In this document: piece after piece, positions 34,268 to 43,136 of the stretch | Layout of the letters: each line of letters starts with the position of its first letter | How positions within the stretch are numbered: the stretch's first letter is position 1 | From: a virus | Length of the DNA stretch: 64,000 bases | Reading direction: 5' to 3' (one strand) | IMG/VR virus record: IMGVR_UViG_3300029787_005452 | Location: 1 to 64,000 of that record | Notes under the pieces: generated by a model | Seen by the model: only the letters and a program-made list of their open reading frames with translations | What the model was told of the DNA's origin: nothing | The model's database searches: none | Program-made: the position numbers and the translations under genes

Positions 34268-36535
34268 TTAAAGCGCACAAGCTCCTGATTCACACCCATC
34301 TTCATTATTATTTTCAGATTCTCCATCATTTAAGCTCTGCTTATCCCCATCATCAGTATTGTTATAGTAACCAGTTCTCCAACCTAATTTATAAGCAAGT
34401 AATATTTCTTTTATTACTTTAGAATCAGGTAAAGCTCCCTTTTCATAATGAGCATAATTATAATACATATTTGCACTAATACTCATATCTACCCATTTTT
34501 GTAAAGCTCCTACTATTTTAATTAAACCAGTATTATCTTCCATGTCATAAGCTAAAGTATATTTATTTTTATATGATACATAGTTTGGAACGATAACCGG
34601 TAAGGTACGAGCTTTAGATTTTTTATAGGTAATATAGGATCTAATAGGTTCTATACCATTGGTAGAGCACTGAATTACTGAAGAGCTCTCGCAAGGCATT
34701 ATAGCCGATACAGTACTATGCCTTAAACCATGCTCTTTAATCCTATCTCTTAAACTTTCCCAGTCCATAGAATTTTTTCTGGTAACAAATTCATCTATTT
34801 CTTTCTTATAATTATCAATAGGTAACCATCCTTGACTATATTTTGTTTTATTAAACTTAGGACATCTACCTTTTTCACTAGATAAATTACAAGAAGAACT
34901 TAATAAGTAGTATTGAATCTTTTCCATTAACTCATCAGCAACATTAGGAGCTTCATCATCAGTATATTTTACTCCTTGCTTTGCAAGATATGCAGCAAAG
35001 TTAGTAATACCTATACCTAATGATCTACGATTCTTAGTAAAGTTTTCTGCAGCTGGTAAGAAATAATCTTGGTAATCAATTAACTGATCTAAAATTCTTA
35101 CTATAATATCACATACTTTTTCCATTTCTGCATCTGATTGAATTTCTAATACGTTAATTGCAGATAAAATACAAATACCTATTTCAGCATTCTTATCATC
35201 TGGATGCTGTAATGGTTGGGTAGGGTGTAATACCTCAACACAAAGATTAGTCATTTTAATATCATCATCCCATGCTGATCGTTGATTACAATGATCAATA
35301 TTCATAAAATATATACGACCGGTTTCAACCCTTTCTTTAATAAACAAAGACATTAGCTTTCTTGCTTTAATAGTCTTTTTAAATTTTAAACTTGTCTTAC
35401 GTTCATACGTCTCATACAATTCATCAAAATTTTCATGACCGAAAGCATCATATAATTCTTTAGCTTCGTAAGGAGAAAAAAGAGTTATATCTTCGTTCTT
35501 TAAAAATCTTTTATAAAATAATTCACTAAATTGAATACAATAATCTAACTTACGAACTCTATTATCGTCGGTACCAGAATTATTTTTTAATACTACCATA
35601 TCTTCAACTTCGTAATGCCAGAAAGGAAAGTTAACTGTAGCTGATCCTCCTCTTATACCATTTTGATGACAAGACTTAACAGTAGATTCCATTAGTTTTA
35701 AAAACGGAATTACTCCAGTATGAATAACCTCACCATTACGTATAGGAGAATTTATTGGACGTATACGACCTATATTTAAACCTATCCCATATCTTGAACC
35801 TGTAGCATAACCTGCAGCTGTAGATGAAGAGAAAATTGAAGGTAATGTATCATCTACATCTATTAAACAGCATGATGCATATTGTCTAACTTTGCTTCTT
35901 ACACCGGCCATTAAAGGGGTAGGTAAATTAATTTTAAACTTAGAAAAATAATCATAAGCTTTTTTAACATATGAAATACGAGTAGCACCTTCATATTGAC
36001 CAAAACATACCATAGCTATAATCATATATGCAAACTGAGGAGTCTCATAAATTTTAGTTTCAGATCTATCTTGAATTAGATACTTATCACATAACTGACG
36101 CATACCAGCATAGGTAAATAAATTATCACGTTCATGGTCTATATATTCATCAAGTTTATTAATCTCTTTATCGGAATAATGCATTAAAATATCTTCGTCA
36201 TATACGTCATGCTCATGAACGTTTTTATTAATAAAATCTACTAACTTAGGAGGATTCTTACCTCCCCATACATCCTTACGTAATTGATATGATAATAATC
36301 TAGAAGCTACATATTGATAATTAGGGTGCGTTAAACTAATTAAATTGACTGTCGAGTCAATAAGAACGTTATGTATTTCAGCAGTTGTCATTCCTTCTTT
36401 CTTTTGAAGATTAGCATTAATCTCTATATCCGAAGCTGTAACTCCTTTTATATTATCTACTGCCCAGTTTACAACTCTATGTATTTTATCTACATCATAT
36501 GGTACAGACTCCCCGCTTCTTTTCTTAATATTCAT
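34268..36535 (-). CDS. nrdA: Class I ribonucleotide reductase, large subunit
   Basis: A 755-residue R1 protein with an N-terminal ATP-cone (residues 1-90), then YASCCLIDVDD, SRYGIGLNIGRIR, HQNGIRGGSATVNFP, LCVEVLHPTQPL with catalytic residues, and MPCESSSVIQCSTNGIEPI. The C-terminal tail CESGACAL carries the redox Cys pair. It makes dNDPs, with NrdB as partner. It is the first gene of the nrdA-ferredoxin-nrdB operon. Confidence 0.97.
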   Translation of the reverse strand: MNIKKRSGESVPYDVDKIHRVVNWAVDNIKGVTASDIEINANLQKKEGMTTAEIHNVLIDSTVNLISLTHPNYQYVASRLLSYQLRKDVWGGKNPPKLVDFINKNVHEHDVYDEDILMHYSDKEINKLDEYIDHERDNLFTYAGMRQLCDKYLIQDRSETKIYETPQFAYMIIAMVCFGQYEGATRISYVKKAYDYFSKFKINLPTPLMAGVRSKVRQYASCCLIDVDDTLPSIFSSSTAAGYATGSRYGIGLNIGRIRPINSPIRNGEVIHTGVIPFLKLMESTVKSCHQNGIRGGSATVNFPFWHYEVEDMVVLKNNSGTDDNRVRKLDYCIQFSELFYKRFLKNEDITLFSPYEAKELYDAFGHENFDELYETYERKTSLKFKKTIKARKLMSLFIKERVETGRIYFMNIDHCNQRSAWDDDIKMTNLCVEVLHPTQPLQHPDDKNAEIGICILSAINVLEIQSDAEMEKVCDIIVRILDQLIDYQDYFLPAAENFTKNRRSLGIGITNFAAYLAKQGVKYTDDEAPNVADELMEKIQYYLLSSSCNLSSEKGRCPKFNKTKYSQGWLPIDNYKKEIDEFVTRKNSMDWESLRDRIKEHGLRHSTVSAIMPCESSSVIQCSTNGIEPIRSYITYKKSKARTLPVIVPNYVSYKNKYTLAYDMEDNTGLIKIVGALQKWVDMSISANMYYNYAHYEKGALPDSKVIKEILLAYKLGWRTGYYNNTDDGDKQSLNDGESENNNEDGCESGACAL

Positions 36536-36552
36536 ATTATTTTATTTACAAT

Positions 36553-37062
36553 TTAAGTTATTATTAATGATAGAATAGAACCAAATTTTTGAAAGTCAAA
36601 TTTATTTTCATTTAAGTTTAGCATATGCTGTAATATTTTTTTATCCTTAGATATTGAATCGTCGGTTAAATATCTAAATTTATTGAAATCGATGGGGTAA
36701 ATACCTCTTTTGAAATACCCATAACTATCATTACATGTAATGTTATATTGACTCAATAAATTTTGATAAACCACAAGATTAATATTATTTGCTTGTTCTT
36801 GTCTTTTAATTAAATTTATAATTTCTTCACCAGTTTCATTTAATTCTAAACATATACCATAAAGAGGTAACATTTTTATGGTACCATCTTCTTTATATAT
36901 TCTAAAAAACTTTTTTGGTTTAAATTTATCGCTTATATGCAACCGTTTATTATCGTATTCATTTTTCAGAATAAAACCTAAAAATATAGAAGGTAATAAA
37001 GGTATTTGACCTGAAAAGTTATCAGAAGATACAGGTTCATCAACTAAAGATACATCTATCAT
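36553..37062 (-). CDS. Hypothetical protein upstream of nrdA
   Basis: A 169-residue mixed alpha/beta protein without signal peptide or membrane segment. FRIYKEDGTIKMLPLYGICLEL and RGIYPIDFNKFRYLT are its most structured-looking parts. It follows the 73-residue gene by one base, so it is in the same transcription unit. No family is recognised. Confidence 0.6.
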   Translation of the reverse strand: MIDVSLVDEPVSSDNFSGQIPLLPSIFLGFILKNEYDNKRLHISDKFKPKKFFRIYKEDGTIKMLPLYGICLELNETGEEIINLIKRQEQANNINLVVYQNLLSQYNITCNDSYGYFKRGIYPIDFNKFRYLTDDSISKDKKILQHMLNLNENKFDFQKFGSILSLIIT

Positions 37063-37063
37063 A

Positions 37064-37285
37064 TTACATTGAAATTGATCTAATTAATCTACCAGTTTTA
37101 AGATTATAAGTGCGAATAACATCATTTGAGTTATTATGTTGTACGGTTAAAGATACTGTGTCTCCGGTAACGATAGGATTGCTATATGTAGCATTACTTG
37201 GTAATTGAGCTGTTCTATGTATTGAACCGTTATCAATATTATAAAATTTTAAAACGTTTCCGTCTATTCTTGGCATTATGTTCAT
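37064..37285 (-). CDS. Small beta-rich protein
   Basis: A 73-residue protein of regular short strands (NVLKFYNIDNGSIHRTAQL; TGDTVSLTVQH; VIRTYNLKTGRLIRSI). The last part looks like a single PQQ/WD-type blade. The ATG overlaps the upstream stop by 4 nt (ATGA). Function is unknown. Confidence 0.6.
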   Translation of the reverse strand: MNIMPRIDGNVLKFYNIDNGSIHRTAQLPSNATYSNPIVTGDTVSLTVQHNNSNDVIRTYNLKTGRLIRSISM

Positions 37286-37644
37286 GATTTAATTATATGA
37301 TTATTTATAAAAGATTCAACTTCGGGATCGGATTTATTATAGGTAAATGAAGATAAATTTTCATTTATAGTAGGCACCTTTAAACTACCAGTTTTAAATC
37401 TTTCTTCTAACTCAGATATTACGGTTTCATCTGGTATAGAAATATCGTCAGAAATATTTAAAATATTCCTTATTTCCATAACACCATAACCTCTTTTAAA
37501 TAAAGTTTTTACATCTCTACTAATATAAAGTCTTTGTAAGTTTTCTACATTATTATATTCATTTACCTTTTTCTTCAAATAGTCACCTGAGAATAAACTC
37601 TCTTTACCCGTAACTATACATTTAACCTTTAAAGATTTAACCAT
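37282..37644 (-). CDS. Hypothetical protein with possible zinc or DNA-binding N-terminus
   Basis: A 120-residue basic N-terminus (KCIVTGKESLFSGDYLKKK) followed by helices (LYISRDVKTLFKRGYGVMEIRNIL) that resemble a helix-turn-helix. The start is at the ATG 5 nt from a consensus -10 element, so it heads the operon leading to nrdA. It could be a small regulator, but this is only a fold impression. Confidence 0.55.
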   Translation of the reverse strand: MVKSLKVKCIVTGKESLFSGDYLKKKVNEYNNVENLQRLYISRDVKTLFKRGYGVMEIRNILNISDDISIPDETVISELEERFKTGSLKVPTINENLSSFTYNKSDPEVESFINNHIIKS

Positions 37645-37649
37645 ATCTT

Positions 37650-37677
37650 ATTATAAATATAAATATATGAATTTCAA
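37650..37677 (-). promoter_or_regulatory. Sigma70-like promoter TTGAAA-N16-TATAAT
   Basis: The -10 ends 5 nt before the ATG at 37644. The same intergenic stretch carries a TATAAATA for the divergent gene at 37667. Confidence 0.7.
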
Positions 37678-37903
37678 TACCTTAGTTAAAGATATATTAG
37701 AAGATTTTAAAGCTCCAACTGATACTAAAAGACGAACTAAAAGATCAGAAGGTAAATATGGTACAGTAAATCCTCAATTAAATGACCCTCATAATACTAA
37801 AGCTATATCAGGATTTAAAGGTCAACCTGGCGGCAAACAAAGAACTTTAAAATTTAAATTACCTACCAAGAAGAACGGATCCAAACAGCAGCAGCCATCG
37901 TAG
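37667..37903 (+). CDS. Small basic hypothetical protein
   Basis: A 78-residue basic, Pro/Gly-rich protein starting MNFNTLVKDILEDF, an N-terminus shared in style with MKFTTLVEKILLE at 55830 and MQTFNEYVIEE at 37863 (short amphipathic start found on many late proteins of marine T4-like phages). The last 41 nt overlap the convergent gene. A TATAAATA precedes it. Possibly a virion or DNA-associated protein. Confidence 0.5.
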   Translation: MNFNTLVKDILEDFKAPTDTKRRTKRSEGKYGTVNPQLNDPHNTKAISGFKGQPGGKQRTLKFKLPTKKNGSKQQQPS

Positions 37904-38414
37904 CAGCTAAAGTATCATTCTTTAATAATAGATCAGCCATTTGCTGCTCATTTAAACCTTGAAGACTTTGCAAGGCATCTTCACCAAATATTTTTCTAAA
38001 TTTAGGACCAAAATATGCGGATGAATTTTTAACTAAGTCCATTGCAGTTTTAGGTTCAACTTGCCAATAACTTCTAGCAGGCCCTCCACCCATTTGGGTT
38101 TTAGTTCTATAACCTGATTCAACAGCTCCAGTTTTTTCTAAATAATCTTTTATTTCTGCAGCACTATGACCATCATCACCATCGAATATAAATGATGCTG
38201 TATTAATAGGTTTGACTGCTTCAGATGGTACTTTAAAGCCTTGTTTTAAAACTGCAGTAGCTCTTGCTTCCTTTGCAGGGTCTTGACTAGTCTGATAATG
38301 TTTTGACCAATCTTGTACAAAATTACCAAATGCTGAACTAGCAGCTAAAGCACCCATTGCAGCTATTTTACCTAACTTACCTTCTTCAATAACATATTCA
38401 TTAAATGTCTGCAT
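37863..38414 (-). CDS. Virion-type peptidoglycan hydrolase-like protein
   Basis: A 183-residue helical protein. AVESGYRTKTQMGGGPARSY followed by WQVEPKTAMDLV resembles the ESG...GGGPARG-x-WQ-x-E core of phage lysozyme-like/lytic transglycosylase proteins, with the Glu of ESG as candidate catalytic acid. An Ala-rich helix near residue 20 is too weak for a signal peptide. It could be an internal virion lysin or the endolysin. Its stop region overlaps the convergent 78-residue gene by 41 nt. Confidence 0.55.
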   Translation of the reverse strand: MQTFNEYVIEEGKLGKIAAMGALAASSAFGNFVQDWSKHYQTSQDPAKEARATAVLKQGFKVPSEAVKPINTASFIFDGDDGHSAAEIKDYLEKTGAVESGYRTKTQMGGGPARSYWQVEPKTAMDLVKNSSAYFGPKFRKIFGEDALQSLQGLNEQQMADLLLKNDTLAATMAAAVWIRSSW

Positions 38415-40042
38415 TATACAAATCTTTCTATAAAGTATTTAGGCAATTTGTTCTTATTTCGGATGATAGCTTCGTATACACCTGCATCTAAAATATACGT
38501 TTTACAATGGTCTTGTTTACTTCGGATACCTCTACCACATTGCTGCACAACATTACTTAACATCTTATTTGAATACCATGCTTTATCTAATTCAAATAAC
38601 TTCTTAATTCTATTATCACCTAAAGGTAAGTAAGGAGCTTTAATTACTATTTGAAATCTTGCTAGATCATCTTTCAAGTCTATACCTAAACCTAAAGACG
38701 GGCTTACTAACACAGTCGGGTTCTTACTCTTTGAATGCTGTCTTAATATTTCTTCATTTCTTGTTTCTTTATCTCTATATAGAAAACGTTTACTCTTTAA
38801 ATTATTTTGCAAGTAAGACGCAATAAATCCTGTATGGGTATGGATAATACCTTTTTCAAACTCATGCTGATTACATATTTCTTCTATCTGTTTAACTATC
38901 TTAGGTAAAGTCTTTTTAAGATTATAATGGTTAATCTTTTGCTTAGTATTAATATAGATAGGAGCTTTTTGAGGATCAAAAGTACTATCAGACTCTACAT
39001 ACTCATACTGCTTTATACCTAAACTTTTAGCAAAATGCTTATGATCAATAATAGTAGCTGACATTAACAATACATTATCAGCATACTTAAAAATATATTT
39101 TGATAATACATCTACCTTCAAAGGCATAACTCTTGCAGTCTTGCCTTCCCTTTGAACTACATACTCACATTCTTCCCAAGTTTCATTAATTAAGTTTAAA
39201 CTTCTATGTAAATTTTTAAGATAACTTAATTTTATATTATCACTATTACTAAGTTTTAAGTCTTTATTATTACTTCTATTAGTTAAAGTATTAATATATT
39301 CACTAACTTCTAATACGCAAGAGCATATCCATTTATATATAGCATCTTGTTTTTCAGAATATAAACTTGGTACTTTTACTCCTAATAATTTTAAACGGTC
39401 AGGATCAATAAAGACTGAATATTGTTTTACTATTTCATCTTCAAGTTCAGATGCTTCGTCACATATAATAAAATTCTTACGTTTAACATGGCCAGGTAAA
39501 GATAAAAACATTTTATAATTTAACACGCCAAACTTTTCAATTAAACCTTCATTACGGGCATTATGATAATTACATTTATGAGCTTTTCTATGATCTTCTA
39601 ATATCTTACGAGGCATAACAGATGTCTCCATTTCTACATCTATATCAGGATTTAAAGTACTCATATAGTTACTCTTACCTTTCATAACCTTACTATCATC
39701 AAATAATTCTAAATATTGATCTTGTAAAGATTTAGTTATAGTTAATGCAAAAGCACCGCTAGCCGGCTCATCCAAACATTCAGGTTCATTGATATAGTTA
39801 CTAACATTATCCATTTTAAATGCGTCATAACTATCAATTAACTCTTTAAAACTATCAGTAGATTCATTGGATACATTAGCTAATGTTTTTGATATAAAAC
39901 TCTTACCACTACCAGTGGGAGCACTACAAATAACAAACTTATGACCTTTATTAAACGCATGCTCAACCTTCTTTATTATATTAATCTGCTGAGTACTCGG
40001 ATTATACCCATCGGGAAATTTATTAAGGTATCGGCTCAGCAT
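38414..40042 (-). CDS. SF2 DNA helicase, DinG/XPD-like
   Basis: About 542 residues. Walker A SAPTGSGKSF near the N-terminus, a Cys cluster region (KCNYHNARNEG; fewer Cys than canonical XPD), DEAS in NFIICDEASELEDE, motif LLMSATI, GIIHTHTGF, VSPSLGLGIDL and motif VI QQCGRGIRSKQDHC. It is the Rad3-like helicase type used in phage replication, recombination or late transcription. The ATG of MLSRYL is chosen because TTGTTT-N17-TATAAT ends 7 nt before it; a longer start at 40078 would overlap the upstream gene. Confidence 0.88.
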   Translation of the reverse strand: MLSRYLNKFPDGYNPSTQQINIIKKVEHAFNKGHKFVICSAPTGSGKSFISKTLANVSNESTDSFKELIDSYDAFKMDNVSNYINEPECLDEPASGAFALTITKSLQDQYLELFDDSKVMKGKSNYMSTLNPDIDVEMETSVMPRKILEDHRKAHKCNYHNARNEGLIEKFGVLNYKMFLSLPGHVKRKNFIICDEASELEDEIVKQYSVFIDPDRLKLLGVKVPSLYSEKQDAIYKWICSCVLEVSEYINTLTNRSNNKDLKLSNSDNIKLSYLKNLHRSLNLINETWEECEYVVQREGKTARVMPLKVDVLSKYIFKYADNVLLMSATIIDHKHFAKSLGIKQYEYVESDSTFDPQKAPIYINTKQKINHYNLKKTLPKIVKQIEEICNQHEFEKGIIHTHTGFIASYLQNNLKSKRFLYRDKETRNEEILRQHSKSKNPTVLVSPSLGLGIDLKDDLARFQIVIKAPYLPLGDNRIKKLFELDKAWYSNKMLSNVVQQCGRGIRSKQDHCKTYILDAGVYEAIIRNKNKLPKYFIERFV

Positions 40043-40058
40043 ATAGTTAATTATAATA

Positions 40059-40400
40059 TCAAACAGCTGATAAAACAACCATGTTATTATATAACTTACT
40101 TTTCTTTTTAAAATTTAATACTTTACCTTTAAACAAAACAAATTCATTATTTTTAGCAAATGATTCTAATGTATAATCAAAAAGCAAGTGATCATGTTTT
40201 AATTCCCATTTAAATGGCATAGGTAATTCATACTCTTTCAATTCATTTTTATCGTTTAGCAATGTTAAAACAAAGTAAAATTCCTTGACACTAAAAAGTT
40301 TTAGTTTACCTTTTTTAAGATTTTTTTCCGGGTTGATATATACAACTATATCTCTCAATAGTAAATTTGTTAAATCATCTTCTAATTTTTCAAATTTCAT
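40059..40400 (-). CDS. Hypothetical protein
   Basis: A 113-residue beta-rich basic protein (DIVVYINPEKNLKKGKLKLF; VLTLLNDKNELKEYELP; EFVLFKGKVLNF). Small OB- or SH3-like fold by eye. Its ATG overlaps the previous stop (ATGA). It belongs to the DUF366-to-helicase operon. Function is unknown. Confidence 0.55.
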   Translation of the reverse strand: MKFEKLEDDLTNLLLRDIVVYINPEKNLKKGKLKLFSVKEFYFVLTLLNDKNELKEYELPMPFKWELKHDHLLFDYTLESFAKNNEFVLFKGKVLNFKKKSKLYNNMVVLSAV

Positions 40401-40771
40401 GTACCCATATAATTCCTCTTTTCATCCGCAGACATTGGATATATATTTTCATTAAAATATTCAAAAAAATCATCTTGAGGTATTGTATTTACTATTGCAC
40501 AATTATCCATACTAACCATTCTCCAACCCTGCATCATAATGTCCCACACTGGTAATAAATTTTTACTTGTTGGATCATATTTAGGAGGACCGGAAGGAGG
40601 TTTATAATTTAATGTAGTCCTACCATTTACACTATTAAGTAAACTTTCATCTAGAGTACATAGCATTCTTCTTTGAGAACTATCACCGGGTTTTGGTCTT
40701 CGTTTTTCAAAAATTATTTCACAGACATTACCCTGTAAAGTATTTTTAAGATTCGGTAGACTTACTTTCAT
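40397..40771 (-). CDS. Hypothetical protein of an SH3-like phage family
   Basis: A 124-residue protein with CEIIFEKRRPKPGDSSQRRML and LPVWDIMMQGWRMVSMDNC. Short proteins with a K/R-rich beta strand, MLCTLDE and a W-D-x...WR-x-V-x-x-D pattern are common in T4-like phages (DUF2693-like), but function is not known. It overlaps the GroES-like gene by 26 nt and is co-transcribed. Confidence 0.55.
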   Translation of the reverse strand: MKVSLPNLKNTLQGNVCEIIFEKRRPKPGDSSQRRMLCTLDESLLNSVNGRTTLNYKPPSGPPKYDPTSKNLLPVWDIMMQGWRMVSMDNCAIVNTIPQDDFFEYFNENIYPMSADEKRNYMGT

Positions 40772-41180
40772 CTTTCTTTTTTGCTATACCAAATAGTCTA
40801 CTTTCATTTAAGAAAACACCTTTATTGAGTTTACCGTATCCTGATATATCTGCATTTGCAATACCTACGCCAAGATTATTAGGAAAAATTACAATTTCAC
40901 CACCTTTAATATATTTACATTCAGGACCAGCTAATATTACTTTAGCTTTTCTCCATGCCCTTTGAACTGAATTAGTAGGTATATAAACACCGCCTCTTAA
41001 AACAGCTTCCCCTTGACCATCTGATACTTCATCAATAAATTCAACTAAAATAATATCATCAAAGATAAAACCTAATTCATAATCTTGATCAATTATACCA
41101 TCTAATGAGTCATTATGTGCCCCACCTAAATCAATTATACTTTTTTTAGGTGCTAATACATCAATATTTGCTTGTGCCAT
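40746..41180 (-). CDS. GroES-like co-chaperonin, gp31 analogue
   Basis: A 144-residue protein with the Cpn10 pattern: DDIILVEFIDE, LRGGVYIPTN, WRKAKVILAGPECKYIKGGEIVIFPN (abridged) and a C-terminal strand GVFLNESRLFGIA. In T4, gp31 replaces host GroES so that GroEL can fold the major capsid protein. The mobile-loop region (about residues 45-60) is longer than in GroES. TAAATAGTTAT lies just before its ATG. Confidence 0.8.
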   Translation of the reverse strand: MAQANIDVLAPKKSIIDLGGAHNDSLDGIIDQDYELGFIFDDIILVEFIDEVSDGQGEAVLRGGVYIPTNSVQRAWRKAKVILAGPECKYIKGGEIVIFPNNLGVGIANADISGYGKLNKGVFLNESRLFGIAKKKDESKSTES

Positions 41181-41184
41181 ATAA

Positions 41185-41547
41185 CTATTTACTTATAAAA
41201 TTTTCTAATTCAACAAGTTGTTTATACTCACGTTGACTATAAAATTCAGGTATCAATTGCTTTTCTTCTTTACTCTTTTTTTCTTTCTTAATTTTTTTAA
41301 GATAGTTTAATCTTTTAAATTTTAATCTAGGTAATATAGAATAGATATAGTTATATTGAGATAATTTATCATCAAATAAATTCCAATACTTATTAGTAGT
41401 TTCATTTATGTATTCATTTAACTCTTTTGAATACATACTGGTCCATCTATTAACCATAAATAGATTAAACTGCGATTCATCATCACAGTTCATATCTATT
41501 TTTTTCTTACTAAAGAGTAAGCTATTAATATATTGAAATATTGTCAC
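41185..41547 (-). CDS. Possible clamp-loader small subunit (gp62-like)
   Basis: A 120-residue protein. FNLFMVNRWTSMYSKELNEYINE and YNYIYSILPRLKFKRLNYLKK follow the order of the T4 clamp-loader A subunit (F-M-x-N...N...Y-x-x-x-x-x-x-P-R). T4 gp62 loads the sliding clamp with gp44. Similarity is by pattern only, and no gp44, gp45 or polymerase is in the window. The start is GTG, overlapping the DUF366-like stop by 4 nt. Confidence 0.5.
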   Translation of the reverse strand: MTIFQYINSLLFSKKKIDMNCDDESQFNLFMVNRWTSMYSKELNEYINETTNKYWNLFDDKLSQYNYIYSILPRLKFKRLNYLKKIKKEKKSKEEKQLIPEFYSQREYKQLVELENFISK

Positions 41548-42131
41548 AGATTAATTTTAGTAGTCGCGATAAACATATCATCGTTTATTGCGTAAAATAA
41601 ATCAATAATATCTTGCATAAACTCTTCACACTTCTCATCTGATAGCTTTGTACTATAAGCAAAGTTTGGAGCTTTCGGCCCCGCATTTACGTTAATACCT
41701 GTATGCCCTATAGCTACATTATCCTTTGAATATGTAATACTAACACTGCATTTACCTACCTTTTGTAAGCTGCCATCACTGCCTTCAAATTCATCATGTA
41801 CCATAAGATCATCTCCATCCACTTCAATAGGCTTCTTAATATACTTTGAAGATAGAATATTAGCAATCTGCGTATTTAAAAGTCGCTGATACGCTACAGC
41901 ACCAAACTTATCCAGGTTGGGAATTTCCCAACAAAAACTAATTGCATCATCGCTTGCAATATAATCGTTTTGAAGTACGTCTTCTTGATCGATCATACCA
42001 TCAATACCTACGTTCATATAACCTCTAAAGGCTATAATATTCCCGATAGGTAAAGTTTTCTTTCGAAAGAAATTATACGCAAAACGTTTATGAATTAAAT
42101 CACCGTCATAATTAAGATTCTTAATAATCAT
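41544..42131 (-). CDS. DUF366-like protein
   Basis: A 195-residue protein matching my memory of the archaeal/phage DUF366 layout: YDGDLIHKRFAYNFF, IIAFRGYMNVGIDGMIDQEDV (abridged), ASDDAISFCWEIP, YQRLLNTQIANIL, VDGDDLMV and CSVSITYS...GHTGINV. The biochemical role is not known to me. It is first in an operon with the clamp-loader-like and GroES-like genes and has a textbook promoter ending 6 nt before the ATG. Confidence 0.6.
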   Translation of the reverse strand: MIIKNLNYDGDLIHKRFAYNFFRKKTLPIGNIIAFRGYMNVGIDGMIDQEDVLQNDYIASDDAISFCWEIPNLDKFGAVAYQRLLNTQIANILSSKYIKKPIEVDGDDLMVHDEFEGSDGSLQKVGKCSVSITYSKDNVAIGHTGINVNAGPKAPNFAYSTKLSDEKCEEFMQDIIDLFYAINDDMFIATTKINL

Positions 42132-42137
42132 ACATTA

Positions 42138-42166
42138 ATTATATGAACGTTCCTTAACTTAATCAA
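42138..42166 (-). promoter_or_regulatory. Sigma70-like promoter TTGATT-N17-TATAAT
   Basis: It ends 6 nt before the ATG at 42131 and overlaps the last codons of the sugar epimerase gene. It predicts a leaderless mRNA. Confidence 0.75.
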
Positions 42167-43136
42167 GTTGTGTTTTAATCCAATTATATGTTTTTTCTAT
42201 ACCTTTCGCGAGGGGGTAATTTGGAGACCATCCAATTTGTTCTTTAATAAATTTATTATCTGAATTTCTACCTCTGACACCTAAAGGTCCATCTATATGG
42301 TTTTTAACTAAAGATTTATTTTCAATAGAACACGCTATATCAACTAATTGATTGATAGTTACCATTTCATCTGAACCTATATTAACTGGCTCTAAACAAT
42401 CTGATTCCATTAAACGTCTTACCCCTTCTAAGCATTCATCAATATACAAAAATGATCTTGTTTGTTTACCGTCGCCCCATATTTCAATATCTGATTCAGC
42501 TTCAAGTACTTTACGACACATAGCTGCTGGAGCTTTTTCTTTACCACCCGTCCATGTACCTTTAGGTCCAAAAATATTATGAAAACGTGCAATTCGAACA
42601 TTTAATCCATAATTTCTATTATAAGCTAAATATAATCTTTCACTAAATAATTTTTCCCAACCATATTCAGAATCAGGATTAGCAGGGTATGCTGATGATT
42701 CTTCGCAGTTAGGGTTATCGGGATCTAATTGATTATGTTCGGGGTACATACAAGCAGATGATGAATAAAATATTTTACCCACTTTAGTTTCTACTGATCT
42801 TTTTGCTACATTCAAATTTACTAAAGCTGAATTATGCATAACATTAGCATCATTTTCTCCAGAGAATATGTAACCTGCACCGCCCATATCAGCTGCAAGT
42901 TGATATACTTCATCAAAACCTTGATAGGTAAAATCATCATTTACCCAAAATACATTTGTAACGACACTACTATCTTTTAAATCACCGATAACAAAATCAT
43001 CTGCATCTGATTTTTCTTGATATTCAGGGTATTTTATATCTACCCCTCTTACCCAATAACCCTCATTTTTAAGACGGGTAACCAAATGGTTTCCTATAAA
43101 TCCGCCTGCTCCTAATACTAATGCTGTTTTATTCAT
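42159..43136 (-). CDS. GDP-mannose 3,5-epimerase-like SDR
   Basis: A 325-residue extended short-chain dehydrogenase. Rossmann GAGGFIGNHL; AADMGGAGYI; YSSSACMYPEHNQL; the catalytic YGWEKL; RFHNIFGPKGTW; GKEKAPAAMCRKV; RSFLYIDECLEGV; EPVNIGSDEMVTI; GVRGRNSDN. This order is that of GDP-D-mannose 3,5-epimerase, best known from plants, making GDP-L-galactose or GDP-L-gulose. It is the last gene of the glycan operon, overlapping the previous one by 4 nt. The exact sugar product is inferred. Confidence 0.88.
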   Translation of the reverse strand: MNKTALVLGAGGFIGNHLVTRLKNEGYWVRGVDIKYPEYQEKSDADDFVIGDLKDSSVVTNVFWVNDDFTYQGFDEVYQLAADMGGAGYIFSGENDANVMHNSALVNLNVAKRSVETKVGKIFYSSSACMYPEHNQLDPDNPNCEESSAYPANPDSEYGWEKLFSERLYLAYNRNYGLNVRIARFHNIFGPKGTWTGGKEKAPAAMCRKVLEAESDIEIWGDGKQTRSFLYIDECLEGVRRLMESDCLEPVNIGSDEMVTINQLVDIACSIENKSLVKNHIDGPLGVRGRNSDNKFIKEQIGWSPNYPLAKGIEKTYNWIKTQLD

